Origin: Angelakisella sp.
GTDB taxonomy: Bacteria; Bacillota; Clostridia; Oscillospirales; Ruminococcaceae
Assembly (NCBI GenBank): GCA_022795575.1
Contig: JAAWGY010000016.1
Location: forward strand, 1 to 18,806
DNA: 18,806 bases
Reading direction: 5' to 3'
The position numbers and the translations under genes are program-made. The notes beneath the pieces were generated by a model, which worked only from the letters and a program-made list of their open reading frames with translations, was not told the DNA's origin and did not search any database. How positions within the stretch are numbered: position 1 is the first letter of the stretch; the number at the start of each line of letters is the position of its first letter. Below, one piece after another: positions 6,524-15,504 of the stretch.

Positions 6524-8050
6524 ATGCGCATCTGCATCATCGTGGAGGGCTGCTATCCCCATGTGGTGGGGGGTGTTTCCAGCTGGGTCCACAGTATGAT
6601 CCGCTCCTTCCCCCGGCAGGAGTTTGTGGTGGTATCCATTGTGGCGGAACGCTCCCTGCGGGGCAAGTTCGCCTATACCATGCCGGAAAACGTCACCGAG
6701 GTGCACGAGCTGTACCTGAACGACGTGGATTGGGGCACCCACCTAAGAAAAAAGCGGATGAGCCGGGTGGAGTACAACGCCCTGCGCAGCCTGCTGCTGG
6801 ACCAGCAGGTGGATTGGGAAACCCTCTTTGAATACTTCCAGAAGAGCAGCACCTCCCTGAACCGGGTGCTGATGGGGGAGGACTTTTTGGAGGCGGTGAA
6901 GGAGTTTTACCGCCTTAACTACAGCCAGATGGTCTTTTCCGACTTTTTGTGGATGATGCGGTCCATCTACCTGCCCCTCTTCCAGACCATGAAGATGCAG
7001 CTGCCGGAGGCGGACCTGTACCACTGCGTCTGCACCGGCTACGCCGGGGTGCTGGGCAGCATGGCCAAGCATTTTTACGGCGGGCGGATGCTGATTTCGG
7101 AGCACGGCATCTACACCCGGGAGCGGGAGGAGGAGCTGCTGAAGGCCAAGTGGCTCCAGGGCATCTACAAAAACATCTGGATCAACCAGTTCCGCAAGAT
7201 GTCCCGGCTGGCCTACAACCGGGCGGACCTTGTCACCAGCCTTTACGAGCACGCCCGGGAGCTACAGGTGGAGCTGGAGTGTCCCGCCGCCAAAACCCGC
7301 GTCACCCCCAACGGCATCCCGGTGGAGCGGTTCCAGGACCTGCCGGGCAAAACCCAGGAGGACGAGGGCAAAATCAACCTGGGGGCGGTAATCCGCGTCA
7401 CCCCCATCAAGGACGTAAAGACCCTCATCCAGGCCTTCAGCTTCGCCAAGGAGCGAGAGCCCGCCCTTAAGCTGTGGATTATGGGCCCCTGGGACAACAT
7501 GGACGAGGACTACGCCCGGGAATGCTTTGAGCTGGTGGATGACCTGGGCCTTACCGACGTGGTCTTTACCGGCCGCATCGACGTCAGGGATTACCTGGGC
7601 CGGATGGATATGACCATCCTGACCAGCATCAGCGAGGGCCAGCCCCTGACCATCCTGGAAAGCTTTGCCGCCCGCCGGCCGGTGATCGCCACCGACGTGG
7701 GCAACTGCCGGGGGCTGGTGCTGGGGGAGGGGGACGACCTGGGCGCCGGGGGGATCATCGTCCACGTGATGAACCTGGAGGAGATCTCCCAGGCCATCCT
7801 CTACCTGGCCCACCACCCCCAGGAGCGCCGGGAGATGGGGGAGATCGGCTACCGGCGTGTTACCTCCCGGTACCGCCTGGACCAGCTCCAGGCCACCTAC
7901 CGGGAGATCTACCAGAGCTTTGCCAAAAGCGCCGGCGTTCCCTTTGAGGGGGACGGCGCGGCGGCAGCCCCGGAGCCAGGCGCTCCAATGACACAAACCG
8001 CTCCGGAGGCGCAGACGGCCCCGGAGCCCCGCGAGGAGGTGGTGGTGTAA
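6524..8050 (+). CDS. pelF: PelF, GT4-family Pel polysaccharide glycosyltransferase
   Basis: This 508-aa cytosolic GT-B glycosyltransferase should polymerise the Pel sugar from a UDP-activated donor. PelF-type hallmarks are the N-terminal EGCYPHVVGGVSSWV loop, SEHGIYTREREEEL in the middle and the GT4 EX7E motif in SEGQPLTILESFA, followed by PVIATDVGNCRGLV. GGAAGGAG precedes the ATG, 15 nt after the previous stop. The last ~40 residues, after the final helix (FAKSAGVP), are a low-complexity Ala/Pro/Glu/Thr tail that is probably disordered. I do not regard it as part of the usual PelF fold; it may be a linker to membrane partners. The stop codon touches the pelG start, so translation of the two is probably coupled. 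This is the firmest identification in the cluster, together with PelG. Confidence 0.9.
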   Translation: MRICIIVEGCYPHVVGGVSSWVHSMIRSFPRQEFVVVSIVAERSLRGKFAYTMPENVTEVHELYLNDVDWGTHLRKKRMSRVEYNALRSLLLDQQVDWETLFEYFQKSSTSLNRVLMGEDFLEAVKEFYRLNYSQMVFSDFLWMMRSIYLPLFQTMKMQLPEADLYHCVCTGYAGVLGSMAKHFYGGRMLISEHGIYTREREEELLKAKWLQGIYKNIWINQFRKMSRLAYNRADLVTSLYEHARELQVELECPAAKTRVTPNGIPVERFQDLPGKTQEDEGKINLGAVIRVTPIKDVKTLIQAFSFAKEREPALKLWIMGPWDNMDEDYARECFELVDDLGLTDVVFTGRIDVRDYLGRMDMTILTSISEGQPLTILESFAARRPVIATDVGNCRGLVLGEGDDLGAGGIIVHVMNLEEISQAILYLAHHPQERREMGEIGYRRVTSRYRLDQLQATYREIYQSFAKSAGVPFEGDGAAAAPEPGAPMTQTAPEAQTAPEPREEVVV

Positions 8051-9556
8051 ATGGCAGGCATCGGCGTAAAACTGAACCATATCTTTGAAAAAAGGTCGCT
8101 GACCGCCAATCTGGTGGGCTTCATCTACGGCTCGGCCATGACCATCGCCCCCATGATGCTGGTCATTGGGGTAATCCTGCTGATGGAGTGGCTGCTGGGC
8201 TTTAACACGGTGGGGTATGATATGCGGGAGCTCTTCTCCTGCACGGTGCTGTATATCTTCATCTTCGCCCTGCTGACGGCATCCCCCTTTAACGCGGTGC
8301 TCTCCAAGTATATGCAGGACGCCATCTTTGAGGAGCGCTACCAGGACATCCTGCCCTGCTACCACATAGGGCTGGCGATGAATATCTTTCTCAGCTGCCT
8401 TTTGGGCATCCCCTTCTGTCTGTGGGAGCATTTTGTGGGCGGGGTGGCGGTGTCCTATGTCTTTACCGGCTTTTGCGGGTACATCTCGCTGGTGCTGGTC
8501 TTTTACACCATGATTTACCTCTCCATCTGCAAGGACTACGGCCGTATCTCCCTCTATTTCCTCATCGGCATGACCGTTACCTTCCTGCTTTCGCTGGTGC
8601 TGCGGTATATGGCCCGCTGGGGCGTTACCCAAAGTATGCTGATGGCGCTGGTAATCGGCTTCTTCCTTATCGCGGTGCTGGAGTACGCCACCATCCGGCG
8701 GTATTTTATCCAGAACAGCAACCGCTTTTGGCCGGTGCTGCGGTACTTTGGCCGGTTCTGGAAGCTGATTGTGGTCAACTTCTTTTACACCTTTGGGCTG
8801 TATGTCCACAACTTTGTCTTTTGGACCACCGAGCTGCGGATGGTGGTGGTGCGCAGCTTTGTCTGCTGCCAGCCCTACGATATGGCCACCTGCCTCGCCA
8901 TGTTTACCAACATTTCCGCCACCGTCATCTTTATCGCCCGTATGGAGATGCACTTCCACGAAAAGTACAAGGCCTACTCCGAGGCGGTCATCGGCGGCAA
9001 GCTGGCGGACATCCAAAGCGCCAAGCGCAAGCTCTTCCGGGAGGTGGGCAACGAGCTGATGGACCTGGCCCGGATCCAGTTCATCATCTCGGTGGTCATC
9101 TACCTTCTCGCCATTGTGCTGCTGCCCCGCTTTGGGTTTGCCGGTATGGTGATGCGCATCTATCCCTGCCTGGCGGTGGGGTACTTTATCCTGTTCATCA
9201 TGTACTCCGGCATCCTGTTCCTGTACTACTTTAACGACATGAACGGCGCGGTGATGACGGCGGTAAGCTTCTTTGTGGTGACGTGGTTGGTCAGCATCTT
9301 TGCCACCGGTCTCTCCGAGATCTGGTACGGCATCGGCGTTGTTGCCGGCTCCTTTGTGGGGTACAGCGTCATGTACCACCGCCTGCGGTGGGTGGAGCGC
9401 CGGATGGACGCCCAGGTTTTCTGTCAGGGGAATCTGATCAAGCGGAACAGGGGCCCCAAGCCCACCGCCAAGGTGTACCAGAGCGACGGGCATTTCGCCC
9501 GGGAGGACGACCGGCAGCAGGAGCCCCCGCTGCAAGCGGCAGGCGGGCAGTCCTGA
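8051..9556 (+). CDS. pelG: PelG, Pel exopolysaccharide transporter
   Basis: This 501-aa polytopic membrane protein has about 12 hydrophobic helices and belongs to the PelG branch of the MOP/Wzx-like flippase superfamily. It starts immediately after the pelF TAA, with GAGGAGGT inside the pelF end as its ribosome site. The N terminus (GIGVKLNHIFEKRSLTANLVGFIYGSAM) and internal stretches such as YMQDAIFEERYQDILPCY and RMEMHFHEKYKAYSEAV are typical of PelG. In the Pel system it moves the growing polymer across the cytoplasmic membrane and recruits PelF together with PelD and PelE. The final ~50 residues are hydrophilic and probably cytosolic. With no PelB or PelC nearby, export appears to end at the cell wall, as expected in a monoderm. 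Confidence 0.9.
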   Translation: MAGIGVKLNHIFEKRSLTANLVGFIYGSAMTIAPMMLVIGVILLMEWLLGFNTVGYDMRELFSCTVLYIFIFALLTASPFNAVLSKYMQDAIFEERYQDILPCYHIGLAMNIFLSCLLGIPFCLWEHFVGGVAVSYVFTGFCGYISLVLVFYTMIYLSICKDYGRISLYFLIGMTVTFLLSLVLRYMARWGVTQSMLMALVIGFFLIAVLEYATIRRYFIQNSNRFWPVLRYFGRFWKLIVVNFFYTFGLYVHNFVFWTTELRMVVVRSFVCCQPYDMATCLAMFTNISATVIFIARMEMHFHEKYKAYSEAVIGGKLADIQSAKRKLFREVGNELMDLARIQFIISVVIYLLAIVLLPRFGFAGMVMRIYPCLAVGYFILFIMYSGILFLYYFNDMNGAVMTAVSFFVVTWLVSIFATGLSEIWYGIGVVAGSFVGYSVMYHRLRWVERRMDAQVFCQGNLIKRNRGPKPTAKVYQSDGHFAREDDRQQEPPLQAAGGQS

Positions 9557-9595
9557 TGCCTTATCTTGCCAGCGCGGCCAAAGGAGCGGTGTAGG

Positions 9596-9988
9596 ATGGA
9601 AATGGTCACGGTCATCAAATATGGGATGGTCTGCGTCGGCCTGACGGTGGCGGTGGTCAGCTTCTGGCTCCATGCCGAAAAGCGGATGACCTCCGATTTA
9701 GCGGTGGCCTGGTGCCTGCTGGGGCTGGTCATCGGGGCGGTGGGGGCGGTGCCGGTTTTTTCCGCCTGGATGAACCACATCTCCGGCTGGACGGCCCTGG
9801 CCCTCTTCTGCGTGGGGTCGGTCTGCCTTTGGGGGGCCTTTCTCCTCAGCCTGCTGATCTCCCGGCTGCTGAGCCAGAACCAGGAGCTGGCCATGCAGGT
9901 TTCGCTGCTGCTGCGGGAAAACGAGGAGCTGCTGGCGTGGCGGAGGGAGGAAGCGCGGGAGGATGAAGCGGATTTTGTTTGTCGTTAA
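9596..9988 (+). CDS. Small DUF2304-like membrane protein
   Basis: This 130-aa protein has three hydrophobic segments (about 7-25, 35-57 and 63-88) and then a charged heptad-like helix (SQNQELAMQVSLLLRENEELL) near the C terminus. This matches DUF2304 proteins, which usually sit beside GT2 polyprenyl-phosphate sugar transferases and are thought to assist lipid-linked glycan steps. Here a GT2 gene lies one gene downstream. The start at 9596 is chosen because AAGGAG lies at 9581-9586; an upstream in-frame ATG at 9566 lacks such a site. The last 26 nt overlap the next gene. The function is not established. Confidence 0.7.
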   Translation: MEMVTVIKYGMVCVGLTVAVVSFWLHAEKRMTSDLAVAWCLLGLVIGAVGAVPVFSAWMNHISGWTALALFCVGSVCLWGAFLLSLLISRLLSQNQELAMQVSLLLRENEELLAWRREEAREDEADFVCR

Positions 9989-11159
9989 CACCCTGGGGGG
10001 CGGCGGTGCCGAGCGCGCCCTGCTGGAGCTGCTGGGGCAGCTAAAGGGCCGGGACTGCGAGGTAAGCCTCTATGTCCTGCTCCCCCAGGGGCGGCTTGCC
10101 GGGGAGGTGCCGGAGTATGTCCGGCGGCTCAACCGGCGGCTGGATCCCCGCCCGGTGCTGGACCGCTCCGGCCGCCGGGCCCTGGCCTGGAAGGTGGCGG
10201 GGGCGCTGCTGGCCGGCGGGGGCCTTTGGGGCAGCCTGGGGCTGATGGCGGGGCAGTACCGCCAGATGCGCCGCCAGGGCCGGGTGCAGTGGGATAAGCT
10301 GCTGTGGCCGGCGGTGGCCCGGGGCAGGGAATGCCTTGGGGAGGAGTTCGACCTGGCGGTGGCCTGGATGGAGGGGGGCTCCGCCTACTACGTGGCGGAC
10401 CGGGTCCGGGCAAAGCGGAAGGCGGCGGTAATCCATGTGGACCACCGCCAGGCCGGGTACAGCCGGGCATTGGACGGGGGCTGCTGGGAACGGTTTGACC
10501 GGATCTTCGGGGTATCCGGGGAGACCAGGGACTGCTTTTTGGAGGTTTACCCGGAGTACGCCGGTAAAACAGGGGTGCTCCCCAACATTGTGGACCAGGA
10601 GCGGATCCGCCGCCGCGCAGAAGAGCCGGGGGGCTTTGCCGACGGCTGGCAGGGCCTGCGGCTGCTGACGGTGGGGCGGCTGACCTATCAGAAGGCCTAC
10701 GACGTCGCCATCGACGCCATGAGGCTGCTAAAGGACCGGGGCTGTCCGGCCCGGTGGTACGTGCTGGGGGAGGGGGAGCAGCGGGGCAGCCTGGAAAGAA
10801 AGCTGACGGCCCTGGGCCTCACCGGGGATTTTTTTCTTTTGGGGATGGTAGAAAACCCCTTTCCCTACTACGCCCAGGCCGATCTGTATGTCCATGCCAC
10901 CCGGTTTGAGGGGAAGAGCATCGCCATCCAGGAGGCCCAGACACTGGGCTGCGCGGTGGTGGCCTCCGATTGCAGCGGCAACCGCCAGCAGGTGGAGGAC
11001 GGGGTGGACGGGGTGCTCTGTCCCCTGACACCGGAGGGCGTCGCCGGCGCGGTGGAGCGGCTGCTGGCGGACCGGGAGGCCCGGGAGAGGATGGGCAGGA
11101 CGGCCCGGGAAAAAAGATTCCCCAACAACCAGGCAGAAGAGCTGTTAAGGATGTTGTAG
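9963..11159 (+). CDS. GT4-family glycosyltransferase
   Basis: This 398-aa GT-B glycosyltransferase has the N-terminal loop NTLGGGGAERALLELL, which is usual in GT4 enzymes of capsule and exopolysaccharide clusters. A linker contains LLTVGRLTYQKAYDVAIDA, where the C-terminal domain begins, and the donor-binding EX7E motif reads EGKSIAIQE. It has no membrane helices and should act at the inner membrane face on a lipid-linked or polymer acceptor. The ATG at 9963 overlaps the end of the DUF2304 gene and is preceded by a purine-rich GGGAGG. It is clearly different from PelF in length and N terminus, so it is an additional transferase beyond the core Pel set. The sugar donor cannot be told from sequence. 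Confidence 0.88.
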   Translation: MKRILFVVNTLGGGGAERALLELLGQLKGRDCEVSLYVLLPQGRLAGEVPEYVRRLNRRLDPRPVLDRSGRRALAWKVAGALLAGGGLWGSLGLMAGQYRQMRRQGRVQWDKLLWPAVARGRECLGEEFDLAVAWMEGGSAYYVADRVRAKRKAAVIHVDHRQAGYSRALDGGCWERFDRIFGVSGETRDCFLEVYPEYAGKTGVLPNIVDQERIRRRAEEPGGFADGWQGLRLLTVGRLTYQKAYDVAIDAMRLLKDRGCPARWYVLGEGEQRGSLERKLTALGLTGDFFLLGMVENPFPYYAQADLYVHATRFEGKSIAIQEAQTLGCAVVASDCSGNRQQVEDGVDGVLCPLTPEGVAGAVERLLADREARERMGRTAREKRFPNNQAEELLRML

Positions 11160-11175
11160 AAAAGGAGGTGGGCCA

Positions 11176-11955
11176 GTGGGACAAAAGGAGCTTTTAATCG
11201 TCATACCGGCCCACAACGAGGCGCAGAACCTGCCCCGTGTGCTGGACCAGCTGGCGGAGCAGGAGGTGGACCGCTACGCCGATATCCTTGTTGTCGACGA
11301 CGCCTCCACCGACGACACCCTGGGGATTGCCCGGGAGCGGGGCTGCCGGACGGTCAGCAACATCTTCCGCTTTGGCTACGGCGGGGCGGTGCAGATGGGG
11401 TACAAGTACGCTGTCCGCGGGGGGTACTCCTTTGTGGTGCAGATGGACGCCGACGGCCAGCACGACGCCTGCAACGTCCCGGTGCTCTGCCGGCGGCTGT
11501 GGGAGCGGGACCGGGAGGGCCTCCGCCCGGATATTGTGCTGGGGTCCCGGTACCTGGAGGGGAGCAGGAGCTTCTCCCTCTCCTGGGCCAAGCGGGTGGC
11601 CCACCGCCTGTTCCGCTGGCTCATCCGCTCCGCCACCGGCCAAACCGTCACCGATCCCACCACCGGCCTCCAGGGGCTGAGCCGCCGGGCCTTTTCCTTT
11701 TACGCCCGGTACGGCAACTTTGACGACAAGTACCCGGACGCCAATATGCTGGCGCAGATGGCGCTGCTAAGCTTCCGGGTGGCGGAAGTGCCGGCGGTGA
11801 TGTACCCCCGCACCGCCGGCAGGAGCATCCACTCCGGCCTGCGCCCGGCTTGGTATATGGTGCGGATGGTGTACAGCCTGGCGGCGGTGGTCTTCCGTAT
11901 CCGGGTGCTGAAAAAAGAGATTATGCCTGCGCCGGAAGCTTTGACCGGGCGGTAA
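11176..11955 (+). CDS. GT2 polyprenyl-phosphate glycosyltransferase-like protein
   Basis: This 259-aa GT-A glycosyltransferase resembles dolichol/undecaprenyl-phosphate mannosyl or glucosyl transferases. Motifs are VIPAHNEAQNL, VVDDASTDDT, the GYGGAVQMGYKYA loop, the metal-binding MDADGQHD and DPTTGLQGLSRRAF. It starts with GTG, with a strong AAAGGAGG at 11161-11168. No membrane helices follow the catalytic domain, so the membrane partner could be the DUF2304 protein two genes upstream, a pairing often seen. It may charge undecaprenyl phosphate with a sugar that the GT-C-like domain of the next gene's product uses outside the cell. That three-gene logic is an inference. Confidence 0.85.
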   Translation: MGQKELLIVIPAHNEAQNLPRVLDQLAEQEVDRYADILVVDDASTDDTLGIARERGCRTVSNIFRFGYGGAVQMGYKYAVRGGYSFVVQMDADGQHDACNVPVLCRRLWERDREGLRPDIVLGSRYLEGSRSFSLSWAKRVAHRLFRWLIRSATGQTVTDPTTGLQGLSRRAFSFYARYGNFDDKYPDANMLAQMALLSFRVAEVPAVMYPRTAGRSIHSGLRPAWYMVRMVYSLAAVVFRIRVLKKEIMPAPEALTGR

Positions 11956-11976
11956 AGGGGAAGGGAGACGGCGAAG

Positions 11977-14900
11977 ATGGGTACAGCGGATACAGCTGTT
12001 TTTTACTGGATATGGCAGTTCATCTGCGTAATGTTTGGCTACCTTTTCCTGATGTTCCTGTGGCCGATGGTGGTTTTCCACCGGCATTTGCGGGGAAAGG
12101 GGAAGGTCTATCGGTTCGGCTTTTGCGTTGCGGTGCAGCCGGTGGTCATCAGTACAGTAGTTTTGACGCTGGGGCTGCTGCATATCCTGAACCGCTGGAC
12201 CACCTGCGCCTTTTTGGTGCTCCCCTTTTTGTTTTTTGGCTTCCGGGCGTTGTGGCCAAACGCGGCAAAGCTACAGCACGATTTAGACGAATGGGACCTG
12301 TTGGGGCTAAAGCCTTTGCCTGACCAGCTAAAAAGCATGGCAAAAACCCTTTGGCGGGTACTGCGGCCCCATGCCTGGGAATACCTTGCGCTGGCTTTTT
12401 TGGTAATTCATGCTTTGGTATACTTTTCTTATGGGGCCGTTCAGTACCCTTCCTATGGCTCGGGGGACCAGTATGTCCACCATTCCTGGGTGCAGGGCAT
12501 GATAGAGGGCAGGGTGTTTGCCGACGGGATTTACCCGGCTGGGATGCATTGCGTTTTGTACAGCATCCATACCCTGTTTCGCCTGCCGGTATACAGCTGC
12601 ATCCTGTTTTTGGGCAGCATCCATACCTCGGTTATCCTCCTTTCTGCTTACTGCCTGCTGCGGGAGCTGTTTGGCTGGAGGTTTGCGCCGGCCTTTGCCT
12701 TGGCGCTTTACCTGTTCTATGATTTCCCAATGCAGGAATCCGGCATCGCTCGCTTGCAGTGGGCACTGCCCCAGGAATTCGGGATGGCGGCCCAGTTTAT
12801 TTCTGCGCTGTTCTTGCTTCGATACCTAAAGGGCCGGCAGGAGCAAGGGGAGCAGCAAAAAAAGTATTGTGTAAACAAAGAGCTGTTCCTTTTTCTGATG
12901 GCTGTGGCAGCGACAATCACGTTCCATTTTTACGCAACGTTGATGGCCTTTTTCCTCTGTTTGGGAGTGGCGCTGCCATATCTAAAGCGGATCTTTACCC
13001 GGGAAAGGCTTTTGCCTCTCTGTGCAGCAGTGCTCTGTGGAATATTGATCGCTACTGCGCCAATGCTGGCTGCGCGGGCAGAGGGGATTCCCTTCCAAGG
13101 GTCGATTGACTGGGCTTTTAATGTAATACAGGGAGATGTCAATACAGACGAAGTAGACATCGGGGGACCGGGGCAGCAGCAGGACAAAGGGATTTCTGCC
13201 TATGTAGACGGGGTGCAGAGAGGCTACCGGGTTCTTTATGGAGAAGACCAGGGCGCCTGGATGATAAACATAACAGCAGCGGTTCTGCTCATTGCCACAG
13301 TGCTTTGGCTCGTGCTGCCCCAGCTGCCCCCTAAGCTGCGGGAATGGATTGTCAAAAGACGGATAGAGAGACAATGCCTTGAAGGCTGGCTCCCGTTGGC
13401 GCTGGTCTCCCTGGTGCTGATGGTGGTTTATACGGTGCCGTTTTTAGGACTGCCCAAGCTGATTGCCGGGTCGCGTTTGTATACTACCGAAACGGTTCTG
13501 TTAATGGCGTTGCTAATGATCCCGCTGGATCTCCTGTTTTTCCTGGTCAAGGATTTTTGCAAAGAGGATATCCTGCATCCGGTTTCAATTCTATGTATTG
13601 CGGGCATTTGTGGTGTCACCGTTGAAACGGGGAATTATCGCGGCTTTCTCTATAGCCAGCTGACACGCTACAACGCCGAGGTAATGGTGACAAATTCCAT
13701 CGTCGAAAGCTTCCCGTCCAAAAGCTATACCATCGTTGCCCCCACCGACGTCCTTTACCACGTGGTTGAGGACGGATGGCACGAGGAGCTTGTCACCTTC
13801 GCCGCCAAAACCGAGGAGGATGACTACATCCTCCCCAGCGAATATGTGTTTATCTACGTGGAAAAGAAGCCCATCCAGTACGCCCAGCAGCTCTACTTTG
13901 ACGGCCCTGCCGGCCTTGCGGTCAACCGCCATCCCGATAAAACTAAGATCCGCACATCGGAGATAAGCCTGGAGGCCGCCCGCAAGGAACCAACCGTTTT
14001 GGATGAACCCTTCGATAGCTACCGGGACCTGGAAAACCGCACCATCATTGAATCCAAGGTGTACTACTGGTGCCGGCAGTTTGCCCGTAGCTACCCCCGG
14101 GAGATGAAGGTCTATTACGAGGACGAAAGCTTTGTCTGCTACTACTTCCGGCAGGAGCCAAGCTCACCTTATAATTTGGGGTCGTTGTATAATATGCCAA
14201 AAGTCAAGCTGAAAACCGAACAGTTTACCGAATCTGCCCAATACCTGCAAAACCCCAACCGGGGCTTTTACCGCATCTACCAGCACATGATTACCGACCA
14301 GCCCCAGGACTACCCGGCCATTGTGGCGGAGCAGTACGCCGAGGCCACGGAGGACACCCTGGCCCTGGTGGAGGTAAACCTACAGCAGTACCGGACGGGG
14401 GAGATCACCCCGGCGGGGATGGCCAACCTCCGCAGCCTGTTTGACGCCCTCCGCCAGGGGGGCAAGCAGCTCATCGTCCGCTTCCTCTACGACTGGCAGG
14501 GGCTCAACCTCCAGCGGGAGCCCCAGCGCCTGGAGATCATCCTGGGCCATATGGAGCAGGTGGGGGAGGTTTTGCGGGAGAACCGCGACATCATCTACAC
14601 CACCCAGGGCCTTTTTGTGGGGGACTGGGGGGAGCTGCACAACACCCGCTATACCGCCCCGGAGGACCTGAAGCAGCTGGCCCAAAAACTGGCCCAGGTG
14701 ACGGAGGACAGCACCTACCTTGCGGTGCGCACCCCCGCCCAGTGGCGGAATATCACCGGCCGGGAGAACGCCGGGGAGCCTGCCGGCATCGGGGCGCGGC
14801 TGGGCCTCTTTAACGACGCCATCCTCAGCAGCAGCACCGACCTGGGCACCTATACCGGGGACGAGGAGGCCCGGGAGGCGGAGCTGGCCTTTCAGCAGCA

Positions 14901-15492
14901 GCTCTGCGCCTATGTCCCCAACGGCGGCGAGGTCATCACCAATAACCCCTACAACGACTTTGAAAACGCGGCAAGGGACCTTGCCCGGATGCGGATCAGC
15001 TACCTGAACCGGGATTACGACAAGGCGGTGCTGGAAAAATGGGCCGGTGTCACCGTATCGGAGGGGAGCTGCTTTGACGGGATAGACGGGCTGTCCTACC
15101 TGGAGCGCCACCTGGGCTACCGGCTGGTGCTGGACCAGGTGCGCTTTCAGCGGGACTTTTTCCAGGACAGCATCCGGGCGGAGGTAGCGCTGCGCAACGT
15201 GGGCTTCGCCCCCCTTTACCGGGAGCCGGAGGCAGTGCTGCGGCTTGTCGGCGCCACCGGCAGGACGCTGGAATTCCCCCTGTCCGGAGAGCTGCGGGAG
15301 CTTAAGGGGGGGAGCGACAAGGGGCGCCGCCAGGTGCTGACGGCGGAGGTCCCCGTAACCCACCTGCCCAAGGGGAGGTACAGCGTCTATCTCACCATCA
15401 CCGACCCGGATTCCGGCAGCGCCATCCTGCTGGGCAACGAACAGCAGCCGGACCAGAACGGCTACCTCCTGGGCAGCATCGAGCGGCGGTAA
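11977..15492 (+). CDS. Large GT-C-like membrane protein with C-terminal DUF4874/DUF4832-like domains
   Basis: This 1171-aa protein has three parts. Residues 1-570 hold about 12-13 membrane helices with a first large loop containing GSGDQYVHHSW (D164, H168) and YPAGMH, the Asp/His-rich pattern of GT-C-fold transferases that use lipid-linked sugars. Residues about 575-740 are a soluble segment I do not recognise. From about 750 the protein matches DUF4874 (NPNRGFYR at 759-766, GDWGELH with E886 and H888) and then DUF4832 (to about 1165). These are TIM-barrel/beta domains with a glycoside-hydrolase look and unknown activity, predicted outside the membrane. Base composition is uneven: the membrane part and a linker at 14155-14220 are AT-richer than the rest. 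ATG follows GGGGAAGGGAG. It may transfer sugars to the exported polymer or trim it. Confidence 0.8.
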   Translation: MGTADTAVFYWIWQFICVMFGYLFLMFLWPMVVFHRHLRGKGKVYRFGFCVAVQPVVISTVVLTLGLLHILNRWTTCAFLVLPFLFFGFRALWPNAAKLQHDLDEWDLLGLKPLPDQLKSMAKTLWRVLRPHAWEYLALAFLVIHALVYFSYGAVQYPSYGSGDQYVHHSWVQGMIEGRVFADGIYPAGMHCVLYSIHTLFRLPVYSCILFLGSIHTSVILLSAYCLLRELFGWRFAPAFALALYLFYDFPMQESGIARLQWALPQEFGMAAQFISALFLLRYLKGRQEQGEQQKKYCVNKELFLFLMAVAATITFHFYATLMAFFLCLGVALPYLKRIFTRERLLPLCAAVLCGILIATAPMLAARAEGIPFQGSIDWAFNVIQGDVNTDEVDIGGPGQQQDKGISAYVDGVQRGYRVLYGEDQGAWMINITAAVLLIATVLWLVLPQLPPKLREWIVKRRIERQCLEGWLPLALVSLVLMVVYTVPFLGLPKLIAGSRLYTTETVLLMALLMIPLDLLFFLVKDFCKEDILHPVSILCIAGICGVTVETGNYRGFLYSQLTRYNAEVMVTNSIVESFPSKSYTIVAPTDVLYHVVEDGWHEELVTFAAKTEEDDYILPSEYVFIYVEKKPIQYAQQLYFDGPAGLAVNRHPDKTKIRTSEISLEAARKEPTVLDEPFDSYRDLENRTIIESKVYYWCRQFARSYPREMKVYYEDESFVCYYFRQEPSSPYNLGSLYNMPKVKLKTEQFTESAQYLQNPNRGFYRIYQHMITDQPQDYPAIVAEQYAEATEDTLALVEVNLQQYRTGEITPAGMANLRSLFDALRQGGKQLIVRFLYDWQGLNLQREPQRLEIILGHMEQVGEVLRENRDIIYTTQGLFVGDWGELHNTRYTAPEDLKQLAQKLAQVTEDSTYLAVRTPAQWRNITGRENAGEPAGIGARLGLFNDAILSSSTDLGTYTGDEEAREAELAFQQQLCAYVPNGGEVITNNPYNDFENAARDLARMRISYLNRDYDKAVLEKWAGVTVSEGSCFDGIDGLSYLERHLGYRLVLDQVRFQRDFFQDSIRAEVALRNVGFAPLYREPEAVLRLVGATGRTLEFPLSGELRELKGGSDKGRRQVLTAEVPVTHLPKGRYSVYLTITDPDSGSAILLGNEQQPDQNGYLLGSIERR

Positions 15493-15504
15493 GGGGGCGG
15501 GGCT

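Noticed and set aside
5090..6742. 550-codon open frame on the minus strand opposite the DUF2194 gene
   Set aside because: Shadow of high GC at third codon positions; it also crosses two gene borders on the other strand.
7262..9673. 803-codon open frame on the minus strand opposite pelF and pelG
   Set aside because: It runs antisense to two well-recognised genes, its translation is rich in His, Gln, Gly and Pro, typical of GC-rich shadow frames, and no family motif is visible.
14171..14200. Internal promoter with TATAAT at 14188-14193
   Set aside because: No -35-like hexamer at a workable spacing; it lies in an AT-rich interdomain linker that explains the match.
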